This document shows, piece by piece, positions 55,276-63,624 of a stretch of 64,000 nucleotides of DNA. The DNA comes from Acidipropionibacterium thoenii DSM 20276 (GTDB lineage Bacteria; Actinomycetota; Actinomycetes; Propionibacteriales; Propionibacteriaceae). The DNA lies in assembly GCF_000423445.1 (NCBI RefSeq), contig NZ_AUHZ01000012.1, forward strand, positions 36,656 through 100,655. Reading direction: 5' to 3'. A program made the translations under genes and the position numbers. The number at the start of each line of letters is the position of its first letter. Within the stretch, counting starts at the first letter, position 1. The notes under the pieces are model-generated. The model did no database searches. It saw nothing but the letters and a program-made list of their open reading frames with translations, and had not been told where the DNA came from.

Positions 55276-56904
55276 TCAGCTCAGAGCGGCGTCCACGACC
55301 TCCTTCGCCTGGCCCTGCACCTGGGCGAGATGCTCGGCGCTGAGCAGCGACTCGGCGTAGATCTTGTACTTGCTCTCGGTGCCCGAGGGTCGGGCTGCGA
55401 ACCAGGCGTGCTCGGTGATGACCTTGATGCCGCCGATCGCCGCGCCGTTGCCGGGGGCCTCGGTGAGCACCTTCTCGACCTTCTCACCGGCCACCGTGTC
55501 GGCGGTGACGTCGGAGGGGGACAGCGCCTTGAGGCGGGCCTTCTGCTCACGGCTGGCATCGGAGTCGATCCGGGCGTAGTAGGACCTGCCGAATCTCGCC
55601 TCGATGTCGGCGTAGTGCTGGGAGGGGGACCGTCCGGTGACGGCCTGGATCTCACTGGCCAGCAGGGCCAGCAGCAGGCCGTCCTTGTCGGTGGTCCAGG
55701 TCTTGCCCGACAGGTCGAGGAAGGAGGCTCCCGCCGACTCCTCGCCGCCGAAACCGATGTCTCCGGTCATCAGCCCCGGTACGAACCACTTGAATCCCAC
55801 CGGCACCTCGACCAGGGTGCGGCCGAGCTCGCCGACCACCCGGTCGATGAGGGAGGAGGAGACCAGGGTCTTGCCCACCCCGGCGTCCGGCGACCAGCCC
55901 GGGCGGTGCGAGTAGAGATACTGGATCGCCACCGCCAGGTAGGCATTCGGGTTCATCAGCCCGGCGTCGGGGGTGACGATGCCGTGCCGGTCGGAGTCGG
56001 CGTCATTTCCGGTGGCGATGTCGTAGTCGTCCTTGTGGGCGATCAGCGAGGCCATCGCGTTGGGGGAGGAGCAGTCCATCCGGATCTTGCCGTCGGTGTC
56101 CAGGGTCATGAACCGCCAGGTCGGGTCGACCGTCGGGTTGACGACGCTCAGATCCAGTCCGAGATGCTCGCTGATGTACTGCCAGTACTGCACCGAGGCG
56201 CCACCCAGCGGATCGGCGCCGATGCGCACCCCCGCCCTGGCGATCGCCTCGATGTCGATGGCATTGCGCAGGTCCTCGCAGTAGGCGGTGCGGTAGTCGT
56301 GGCGGATGACGTCGGCCTCGACCTGCTCGTAGGGCTTGCGGCGGATCCCGGCGGGATTGCTCAGCAGCTCATTGGCGCGTGATGCGATCCAGCTGGTCGC
56401 GTCGGTGTCAGCGGGGCCGCCGTGCGGCGGGTTGTACTTGAAACCGCCGTCGCGCGGCGGGTTGTGGGAGGGGGTGACGACGATGCCATCGGCCCGCGGA
56501 CCCTGGTGGTCGCGGTTGTGGACGATGATCGCCCGGCTCACAGCGGGGGTGGGCGTCCATTCATCCTCGTGCTCGGCCATCACCGTGACATCGTTGGCGC
56601 GCAGCACCTCGATGGCGGTGCGCCAGGCCGGGCCGGACAGCGCGTGGGTGTCCTTGCCGATGAACAGCGGACCGGTGATCCCCTGCCCGGCGCGGTACTC
56701 CACGATGGCCTGGGTGGTGGCGGCGATGTGCGCGTCGTTGAACGCTCCATCAAGGGAGGAGCCGCGATGCCCGGAGGTGCCGAAGACGACCTGCTGATCC
56801 GGATCGTGGGGGTCGGGTGTGATGTCGTAGTAGGCCGAGAGGACCGCGTCGACGTCGATGAGATCTTGTTCCTGGGCGGGTTGCCCAGCGCGTGGATGAG
56901 CCAT
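55276..56904 (-). CDS. pgm: Phosphoglucomutase (alpha-D-glucose phosphate-specific)
   Basis: This 542-residue enzyme interconverts glucose 1- and 6-phosphate. The phosphoserine loop is VVTPSHNPPRDGG, the N-terminal signature is FGTSGHRGSSLDG, the metal loop is ATGNDADSDRHG and the sugar loop GEESAGASF. RPSGTESKYKIYAES binds the phosphate. Length matches bacterial Pgm of the E. coli type (546). The ATG at 56904 is preferred; an in-frame ATG at 56913 is possible. It would accept the glucose 1-phosphate made by the nearby GH65/HAD pair. Confidence 0.95.
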   Translation of the reverse strand: MAHPRAGQPAQEQDLIDVDAVLSAYYDITPDPHDPDQQVVFGTSGHRGSSLDGAFNDAHIAATTQAIVEYRAGQGITGPLFIGKDTHALSGPAWRTAIEVLRANDVTVMAEHEDEWTPTPAVSRAIIVHNRDHQGPRADGIVVTPSHNPPRDGGFKYNPPHGGPADTDATSWIASRANELLSNPAGIRRKPYEQVEADVIRHDYRTAYCEDLRNAIDIEAIARAGVRIGADPLGGASVQYWQYISEHLGLDLSVVNPTVDPTWRFMTLDTDGKIRMDCSSPNAMASLIAHKDDYDIATGNDADSDRHGIVTPDAGLMNPNAYLAVAIQYLYSHRPGWSPDAGVGKTLVSSSLIDRVVGELGRTLVEVPVGFKWFVPGLMTGDIGFGGEESAGASFLDLSGKTWTTDKDGLLLALLASEIQAVTGRSPSQHYADIEARFGRSYYARIDSDASREQKARLKALSPSDVTADTVAGEKVEKVLTEAPGNGAAIGGIKVITEHAWFAARPSGTESKYKIYAESLLSAEHLAQVQGQAKEVVDAALS

Positions 56905-57018
56905 GTGCCTCATCCTGCCACCGTTGCGCTCCCGGAGTGCGGCCGGATCCTCGAGGTCGGCGCAGATGGGCCTGTTCAGTGGTACACAGGCCTTTCTCAG
57001 CATGCTTGAATTGGGGAC

Positions 57019-57957
57019 ATGTCAGCTCAGTCGTTCAATCGTCCTGGAGCCGTGGACCTGTCAGATCTGGCGGCCCGGGCTCAGTCCAGCAGTGCACCGG
57101 CCTCCGCCAGCGCAGGATCCCCCGGCCCCACCGGCGCCAGCTGGATCGCGCTGGTCGATGACGAGCAGGGGTTCAATGACTACGTCCAGAAATCACTGCA
57201 GCACCCGGTGCTGATCGAGTTCACCTCCGCGCAGGCCCATTCCGAGACGATGGACGCCGATCTGGACCAGATCACCAATGAGGCGGCCGGTCGCTGGATC
57301 CTGGTGCGTGTCGACGCCGACAAGGCTCCTCAGCTCGCCCAGGCGCTGCAGATCCAGGCGTTGCCCACCCTGCTGCCGATCGTCGGCGGTCAGCCGGTAT
57401 CCCAGCCGATCCAAGGCACCCTGTCGGCCGACCAGATCCGCCAGCTCACCGATCAGGTGAGCCAGCTCGCAGTGGCCAATGGGATCGCCGGTAACGCCGC
57501 CCCGGTGTCCCAGGCCGCAGTGGCCGACACCGGTCAGGACGCCGGTCCCGACCCGCGCACCACGGCTGTCGAGGCCCTGATGGATCAGGGCCGCTATGAC
57601 GAGGCGGTCGCCGGGTACGACGAGCTGCTGGCCAAGAACCCCGCCGACCCGGTGCTCACCGCCGGCCGGGCCAGGGCCGCCCTGTTGAGCAGACTGGCGG
57701 GAAGGAATCAGGAGGCCGTGCTGGCGGCCGCCGATGAGGCCGGCTCCGATGTCGACGCCCAGCTCGCCGCCGCCGACGTCGAGTTGATCGGGGGAGATCC
57801 CGGTACTGCCTTCCGGCGGATCCTGGCGGTGATCCGCACCTCCCGCGACGAGGATCGGGAGAAGGCGCGGCTGCGGCTGCTGGAGCTGTTCGAGATGGTG
57901 GGCGACGATCCGACGGTGGCATCGGCACGCAGGGCGCTGGCCGCTGCACTGTTCTGA
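57019..57957 (+). CDS. Cysteine-less thioredoxin-fold/TPR protein (CnoX-like)
   Basis: This 312-residue protein has a thioredoxin-like domain (about residues 40-150) in which the position expected for CxxC reads FTSAQAHSETM, with no cysteine. The cis-proline loop IQALPTLLPIVGGQPVSQ is present. The second half is TPR-like (ALMDQGRYDEAVAGYDELLA and AARRALAAAL-type helices). CnoX/YbbN chaperedoxins have this layout and hand proteins to chaperones. The syntenic mycobacterial gene is Rv1324. The N-terminal 40 residues are Ser/Ala-rich. TTGAAT lies seven bases before the ATG. Confidence 0.85.
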   Translation: MSAQSFNRPGAVDLSDLAARAQSSSAPASASAGSPGPTGASWIALVDDEQGFNDYVQKSLQHPVLIEFTSAQAHSETMDADLDQITNEAAGRWILVRVDADKAPQLAQALQIQALPTLLPIVGGQPVSQPIQGTLSADQIRQLTDQVSQLAVANGIAGNAAPVSQAAVADTGQDAGPDPRTTAVEALMDQGRYDEAVAGYDELLAKNPADPVLTAGRARAALLSRLAGRNQEAVLAAADEAGSDVDAQLAAADVELIGGDPGTAFRRILAVIRTSRDEDREKARLRLLELFEMVGDDPTVASARRALAAALF

Positions 57958-58156
57958 GCCGTGAGGATCGGGGTCTGGCCATGACGCGCAACGGGTGTCC
58001 GCCGTGGAGCTGACCTCCAGGCCCCACCAGGGGCGGCAGGAGTTCATCTCGATCGGCACCGGCCGGTGGGATCGGCAGGGCTGCCCGCCGGCTTTCTTGC
58101 TCTCGGCGTGAGAAGTCGGTCGCAGTCGGCAACGGATCGCCCCTACGATTGGGCCC
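57958..58156. other. Intergenic region before the HAD/GH65 pair
   Basis: This 199-base gap contains a GC-rich inverted segment near 58057-58085 and a -10-like box at 58144-58149. No RNA gene or convincing coding frame is recognised. Confidence 0.3.
58144..58149 (+). promoter_or_regulatory. -10-like box for HAD/GH65 operon
   Basis: TACGAT ends seven bases before the ATG at 58157, leaderless spacing. Confidence 0.4.
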
Positions 58157-58870
58157 ATGGACTGGACCGCGTACTCGGGAGCCCTCTTCGATCTGGACGG
58201 CGTCCTGACCCCCACTGCAGACATTCACCGCAAGGCATGGAGCGAGATGTTCAACTCCGTGCTGGCGAAGTATCCGGCTGCCAGGGCCTACACCGATGAG
58301 GACTACTTCCAGTTCGTCGACGGCAAACCTCGCTATGACGGGGTCCGTAGCCTGCTGGCGGACCGGGGGATCACGCTGCCCGAGGGCAGTCCCACCGACT
58401 CCCCGCAGGACGCCACCATCTGCGGACTGGGCAATCGTAAGAACGAGGTCTTCGTCAACGTGTTGGCCCGCGACGGGATCGGGCCCTATCAGGGCTCCCA
58501 GCGTCTGGTCGATGCGCTGGCTGCCCGCCGGGTCGAGATGGCGGTGGTGTCCTCCTCACGCAACGCGGACTCGGTGCTGAGAGCCTCCGGGCTGCGCAGC
58601 CGGTTCGATGTCGTCGTCGACGGACTGCTGGCGGCCAAGGAGGGGCTGGCCGGCAAACCGGCTCCCGACACCTACCTTCGCGGTGCTGAGCTGCTGGGCC
58701 TGGACCCGGCCCGGTGCGTGGTCTTCGAGGACGCCGTCTCGGGGGTCGAGGCCGGTGCTGCGGGGCATTTCGGACTGGTCGTCGGGGTCGACCGCGGAGT
58801 CGGCGCCGAGCGGCTGCTGGCATCTGGTGCAGATGTCGTCGTCAATGATCTTGAGGAGGTCATCCAATGA
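58157..58870 (+). CDS. HAD hydrolase, beta-phosphoglucomutase-like
   Basis: This 237-residue HAD protein has the catalytic pair in LFDLDGVLTP (Asp12, Asp14), the cap domain HRKAWSEMFN, motif II VVSSSRNAD and motif III/IV KPAPDTYLRG and VFEDAVSGVEAG. Asp plus the following DGV pattern fits beta-phosphoglucomutase, which turns beta-glucose 1-phosphate into glucose 6-phosphate. The stop overlaps the GH65 start as ATGA, so the two should act in one pathway (compare Rv3400-Rv3401). Confidence 0.88.
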   Translation: MDWTAYSGALFDLDGVLTPTADIHRKAWSEMFNSVLAKYPAARAYTDEDYFQFVDGKPRYDGVRSLLADRGITLPEGSPTDSPQDATICGLGNRKNEVFVNVLARDGIGPYQGSQRLVDALAARRVEMAVVSSSRNADSVLRASGLRSRFDVVVDGLLAAKEGLAGKPAPDTYLRGAELLGLDPARCVVFEDAVSGVEAGAAGHFGLVVGVDRGVGAERLLASGADVVVNDLEEVIQ

Positions 58871-61425
58871 CCCGTAATGGTGCAACGGGGTTGTTCGGGT
58901 CTCACGAGGATCCGATCGACCGGTTCCGATTCCCCGATGACCAGTGGGCTCTGGTGGAGACCAGACCGAGCACCGAGGATCTCGGCAAGACAGAGACCCT
59001 GTTCGCGATCGGCAACGGCTACCTCGGAATGCGCGGGAACCCCTCGGAGGGCCGTGACACCCACACCCACGGCACCTACATCAACGGCTTCCACGAGGTC
59101 TGGGACATCCACCACGCCGAGAACGCCTATGGCTTCGCCCGCACCGGGCAGACCATCGTCAACGTCCCCGACTCGATGCTCATGAAGCTCTACGTCGACG
59201 ACGAGCCCCTGCTGCTGTCGGTCAACGAGCTGCAGTCCTACAAGCGTTGGATCGACTTCCGGGAGGGAGTGCTGCGTCGGGAACTGGTCTGGCGGACCCC
59301 GGCCGGCAAGCTGGTCCGGGTCGCCACCTCACGGATGATCTCCTTCACCCAGCGCCATCTGGCCCTGCTGAGCATCGAGGTCACCATGCTGGAGGGAGAT
59401 GCCCCGGTGGTGATCAGTTCCCAGCTGCTCAACCGCCAGGACGGCCAGGACGAGTACCACGGCCGGGGCGGTCCGCTGGGCGTCGGGCTGGCGAACGATC
59501 CACGCAAGGCTGCCCGGCTCGGAGACCGGGTGCTGGAGCCCCAGGGCAACTGGCACTCGGACCGGCGGATGATCCTGGGGTACCGCACCGCGCGCTCCAA
59601 GATGACCCTGGCGGTGGGCGCCGACCACACCATCGAGACCGAGAACGCCTACGACGAGATCATCGACACCTCCCCGGAGATGGGCAAGAAGGTCTACCAG
59701 ATCGAGGCCAAGCAGGGTCAGCCGATCCTGATCCACAAGGCGGTCGCCTACCACACCTCGCGCGGGGTCCCGGTGCCGGAACTCTTCGACCGGGTGAGGC
59801 GGACCCTCGACCGGGTCCGGGAGAAGGGCACCGAGGACTACTACCAGGACCAGCGCGAGTGGCTCGAGGAGTACTGGGCGACGGCCGATGTGAAGACCAA
59901 GGGGGCGCCGGTCGGCGTCCAGCAGGCGGTGCGCTGGAACCTCTTCCAGATCGCCCAGGCCGCGGCCCGCGCCGACCAGCGAGGCATCCCTGCCAAGGGG
60001 GTGACCGGTTCGGGTTACGAGGGCCACTACTTCTGGGACACCGAGGTCTACGTCATCCCGATGCTCACCTTCACCCACCCGCGGCTGGCCGAGAACGCCC
60101 TGCGGTTCAGGGTGAGCACGCTGTCGCAGGCGAAGGTGAGGGCCGCCGAGCTGTCGGAGCGTGGGGCGCTGTTCCCCTGGCGGACCATCACAGGTGAGGA
60201 GGCCTCGGCGTACTACGCGGCGGGAACCGCCCAGTACCACATCAATGCCGATATCGCCCACGCCCTCATGACCTATGCCTGGGCCACCCAGGACAAGAAC
60301 TTCCTCTTCCACGACGCCGGACCGGTGATGATCGAGACCGCCCGGATGTGGGCCGATCTCGGCTTCTGGCGGATCAATGGCGGGCGCGAGTTCCACATCC
60401 ACGGCGTCACCGGTCCCGATGAGTACACCACCGTGGTGAACAACAACTTCTACACCAATGTGATGGCCCGGGCGAACCTCTTCGACGCCGCCAGGCTGAT
60501 GCGCCGGATGGCCGACGAGGACCCGCTGTGGTACGAGCACCTCTGTGGCCAGATGAATCTCACCGAGGAGGAGATCGGAGCCTGGGAGGAGTGCGCCGAG
60601 GGGATGGTGGTGCCCTTCGACGAGACCTTCGGGATCCATCCCCAGGACGATCAGTTCCTGGAACGGGAGTTGTGGGACCTGGCCAACACGCCGGCCTCCA
60701 AGAGGCCTCTGCTGCTGCACTACCACCCGCTGGTGATCTACCGGTTCCAGGTCCTCAAGCAGGCTGATGTGGTGCTGGCGATGTTCCTGCAGGGGCAGGA
60801 CTTCACCAAGGCCGTCAAGCTGGCCGACTTCGAGTACTACGACCCGATCACCACCGGTGACTCCAGCCTCTCCTCGCTGGTCCAGTCCATCGTGGCGGCC
60901 GAGGTGGGCCATCAGGAGATGGCGATGGAGTACTTTCGCGAGGGGCTGTACTGCGACCTGTCGGATTCTCACGGCAACTCCTCCGACGGTGTCCATGTGG
61001 CCTCCACCGGGGGGATCTGGGCCTGTCTGGTCAACGGATTCGCCGGGATGCGGTTCTACAAGGGCAATGTCAGCTTCGACCCGAGACTGCCGGCCGACTG
61101 GGAGTCGATCAGCTTCCATCTGGTTCTGGCGGGCAGTGTCCTGGAGGTGGAGCTGGTGCGCGATGCGATCACCTTCACGGTGACCTCGGGCCGACCGCTG
61201 GATGTCACGGTGCGCGGTGAGTCGATCCACGTCGGCGAGGGGCCGGTGAGCGTGCCGCTGGCCGACCAGGGGCCGATCCGCGCCAGCCTGCACGGCAACC
61301 TTCCGGTGGCCGGGCTGCGCCGGGCCGACGGCTCCCTGGTCACCGCCGAGGTGCCCGAGTCGGTCTCCAGCGAGCACAATCCGGATCCGGCCATGGTGAG
61401 TCTGGCCGAGTCCCCGCGCGACTGA
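58867..61425 (+). CDS. GH65 disaccharide phosphorylase (maltose/trehalose-type)
   Basis: This 852-residue inverting phosphorylase has an N-terminal beta-sandwich (about 1-290, LFAIGNGYLGMRGNPSEG), an alpha/alpha barrel with the general acid Glu519 in GVTGPDEYTTVVNNNFYTN, and DTEVYVIPMLTFTHPRLA. A C-terminal beta domain ends the protein. Family members split maltose, trehalose or kojibiose with phosphate to release beta-glucose 1-phosphate; sequence alone does not choose the substrate. The actinobacterial homologue Rv3401 is also paired with a HAD protein. The next gene, on the opposite strand, is a PTS sugar transporter. Confidence 0.9.
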   Translation: MTRNGATGLFGSHEDPIDRFRFPDDQWALVETRPSTEDLGKTETLFAIGNGYLGMRGNPSEGRDTHTHGTYINGFHEVWDIHHAENAYGFARTGQTIVNVPDSMLMKLYVDDEPLLLSVNELQSYKRWIDFREGVLRRELVWRTPAGKLVRVATSRMISFTQRHLALLSIEVTMLEGDAPVVISSQLLNRQDGQDEYHGRGGPLGVGLANDPRKAARLGDRVLEPQGNWHSDRRMILGYRTARSKMTLAVGADHTIETENAYDEIIDTSPEMGKKVYQIEAKQGQPILIHKAVAYHTSRGVPVPELFDRVRRTLDRVREKGTEDYYQDQREWLEEYWATADVKTKGAPVGVQQAVRWNLFQIAQAAARADQRGIPAKGVTGSGYEGHYFWDTEVYVIPMLTFTHPRLAENALRFRVSTLSQAKVRAAELSERGALFPWRTITGEEASAYYAAGTAQYHINADIAHALMTYAWATQDKNFLFHDAGPVMIETARMWADLGFWRINGGREFHIHGVTGPDEYTTVVNNNFYTNVMARANLFDAARLMRRMADEDPLWYEHLCGQMNLTEEEIGAWEECAEGMVVPFDETFGIHPQDDQFLERELWDLANTPASKRPLLLHYHPLVIYRFQVLKQADVVLAMFLQGQDFTKAVKLADFEYYDPITTGDSSLSSLVQSIVAAEVGHQEMAMEYFREGLYCDLSDSHGNSSDGVHVASTGGIWACLVNGFAGMRFYKGNVSFDPRLPADWESISFHLVLAGSVLEVELVRDAITFTVTSGRPLDVTVRGESIHVGEGPVSVPLADQGPIRASLHGNLPVAGLRRADGSLVTAEVPESVSSEHNPDPAMVSLAESPRD

Positions 61426-61440
61426 TCCCGCTGGGCCCGG

Positions 61441-61488
61441 ACAGACCGATGGCCGCCACCCCGAGCGGGGTGGCGGCCATCGGTCTGT
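61441..61488. terminator. 22-bp perfect bidirectional terminator
   Basis: The arms 61441-61462 and 61467-61488 are perfectly complementary with a four-base loop GAGC. The structure lies between converging GH65 and PTS genes. Confidence 0.8.
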
Positions 61489-61506
61489 CGGTCGATCGGT
61501 GGTGCC

Positions 61507-63591
61507 TCAGTTGGTGGTGACAGTGATCACCGGTGTCGAGGTGTCGACATGGTCGGCCGGAGTGCCGGTCACCTCGGCGAAGGCGAATCCATTGGTCACC
61601 AGCACCGGGGTGATGTTGGAGTATCCGGCGTCGGCGATCACCTTCTTGTCGAAGACCACCAGGGGCTGACCAGCGGTGACGGTGTCACCAGCCTTGACCT
61701 TGACGTCGAATCCCCTGCCCCCCAGCTCCACGGTGTCGATGCCGACGTGGATCAGCAGCTCGACGCCGTTGTCCAGGGCCAGCCCGAAGGCATGGCCCGA
61801 CTCCGGGGCGGTGACCACTGTGCCGTCCGCCGGGGAGTAGACGGTGCTCTCCTCGGGATCGATGGCGACACCCTGACCGACCACTCCGGTGGAGAACACC
61901 GGATCGGGGATCTCGGTGATCGGTAGGGCTCGGCCCACCAGCGGAGAGGTGATCGTCAGCGTCCGCGTCGCGGTGTCCACCCCGCCGGCCGCGGCCGGGG
62001 AAGCGGAGGTGCTGACGGCGGTGACGTCGGGACTGACCGGCGCCGTGGCGTCGGCGTGGGCACCGGGCAGCACCGGTGCCGCCGGAGCGGCATCGGCCGC
62101 CTCGGTGGCGTTCTTGGCGGCCAGCGCCTCGGCCTTCTGCTCGGGGGTCCGGTAGTCGCGGATCAGCACCATGGTCATGGAGGCGAAGAACGCCGCGGCG
62201 ATCGCGATGCAGTACAGCGGGATCTTGTTGAAGGCAGGGATGGTCAGCAGTGAGGTGAACACGAAGGCGCTGGTGTGCAGGCCGCCGCCGATGCCGATGA
62301 TGACCCCGCCGATCAGACATCCGACCAGCATCGAGGGGTAGATCCTCTTGTAACGCAGGTGAATGCCGTACAGCGAGGGTTCGGAGATGCCGCCGACCAG
62401 GCCCGCCACCAGGGCGCCGGTGGCGGTCTGGCGCATGGTGGTGTCCTTGGCCCGGATCGACAGCACCAGCACACCGGCGGTGGCGCCGAAGCAGGCGAAG
62501 TTCCAGGCTCCCATCGGCCCCTGGATGTAGTCGTATCCCAGGGTCTGGATATTGAGCAGCATGATGGCGTTGATCGGCCAGTGCAGGCCCAGCGGCACCA
62601 TGAAGGGGTAGACCAGCGGGATGACGATGGCGAAGATCAGCGCCGAGACGCTGTTGACCGCCGACAGTCCCTTGGCCAGGTAGGCGCCGGCGTAGACGCC
62701 GATCGGCCCGATGATGAAGGCCGTCAGCGGCAGCATGATCAGCATCGCCAGGAAGGGTACGAAGATCAGCTGGAGATTCTCCGGCACGAGCTTCTTCAGA
62801 CCTCTCCACAGCGGCCCCAGGACTGCTGCCATCAACAGCGGCGGGAAGACCTGTGAGCCGTAGTCGAAGATCGTCAGCGGGGCTCCGAAGATGGTGACGA
62901 TGTCGACCTGGGAACCGGCGATGGTGGCCTGGTGGGCGACGTCCTTGAGAGCCGAGAATCCCGGCAGCATGACGATCGCCATGATGGCGAAACCGACCCA
63001 GGGATCGGCGCCGACCTTCTTGGCGGCGTTGTAGGCGACCATCAGCGGCAGGAAGTAGAAGACCGTCTTCCAGGTGAGGTTCATGAACTGCCAGGAAGGA
63101 GACAGCGGGACCCGCGGGTCGGCCCAGTTGCCGATCACCCCCGTGGTCGCCATCAGCGACATGAAGGTGATGAACAGCGAGGCTCCCAGCAGCGGGCCGA
63201 TCAGCGGGCGGAAGGAGTCGGAGAGGAACTCGAAGAAGCTGTCGAGCCAGCTGAACTTGCCGCGCGGGCCACCGGAACGGGCGGCTGCCTTGATCTCGGC
63301 ATCGGACCTGCCTGCCGATCCGCCGGGTTGACCCTCGTGGGCCATCTCGGGCAGACCCATGATGTCGTTGAAGACGGTGGTGACGGCCCCTCCGATCACC
63401 ACCTGATACCGGTCCCCGCTCTGGGGAACCGCCCCCATCACACCGGGGATCTGCTCGACGGTCGGGGTATTGACCACCGACCCGTCGACGAGCTGGAACC
63501 TCAGTCGTGTGGCGCAGTGGGTGAGACTGGCAATGTTGTCAGGCCCACCTACCGCCTTCACGATCTCGGAGGCTGGTGAGGACGAGGACAT
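61507..63591 (-). CDS. PTS beta-glucoside-family EIIBCA permease
   Basis: This 694-residue sugar transporter/phosphotransferase has the EIIB domain at the N-terminus with the phosphocysteine Cys26 in LTHCATRLRFQL. The EIIC membrane domain (about 100-480) contains SGDRYQVVIGGAV-linked entry and GGISEPSLYGIHLRYKRI. An Ala/Pro linker leads to EIIA (about 550-694) with the phosphohistidine in LLIHVGIDTVELGG. The BglP/BglF class carries beta-glucosides, sucrose or trehalose; the substrate is not decided. No BglG/LicT antiterminator gene or RAT-like hairpin is seen upstream. An IS element begins about 34 bases upstream of its start. Confidence 0.92.
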   Translation of the reverse strand: MSSSSPASEIVKAVGGPDNIASLTHCATRLRFQLVDGSVVNTPTVEQIPGVMGAVPQSGDRYQVVIGGAVTTVFNDIMGLPEMAHEGQPGGSAGRSDAEIKAAARSGGPRGKFSWLDSFFEFLSDSFRPLIGPLLGASLFITFMSLMATTGVIGNWADPRVPLSPSWQFMNLTWKTVFYFLPLMVAYNAAKKVGADPWVGFAIMAIVMLPGFSALKDVAHQATIAGSQVDIVTIFGAPLTIFDYGSQVFPPLLMAAVLGPLWRGLKKLVPENLQLIFVPFLAMLIMLPLTAFIIGPIGVYAGAYLAKGLSAVNSVSALIFAIVIPLVYPFMVPLGLHWPINAIMLLNIQTLGYDYIQGPMGAWNFACFGATAGVLVLSIRAKDTTMRQTATGALVAGLVGGISEPSLYGIHLRYKRIYPSMLVGCLIGGVIIGIGGGLHTSAFVFTSLLTIPAFNKIPLYCIAIAAAFFASMTMVLIRDYRTPEQKAEALAAKNATEAADAAPAAPVLPGAHADATAPVSPDVTAVSTSASPAAAGGVDTATRTLTITSPLVGRALPITEIPDPVFSTGVVGQGVAIDPEESTVYSPADGTVVTAPESGHAFGLALDNGVELLIHVGIDTVELGGRGFDVKVKAGDTVTAGQPLVVFDKKVIADAGYSNITPVLVTNGFAFAEVTGTPADHVDTSTPVITVTTN

Positions 63592-63624
63592 ATCGTTGTC
63601 CTTCCTGAGACTGGAACTTCACGG

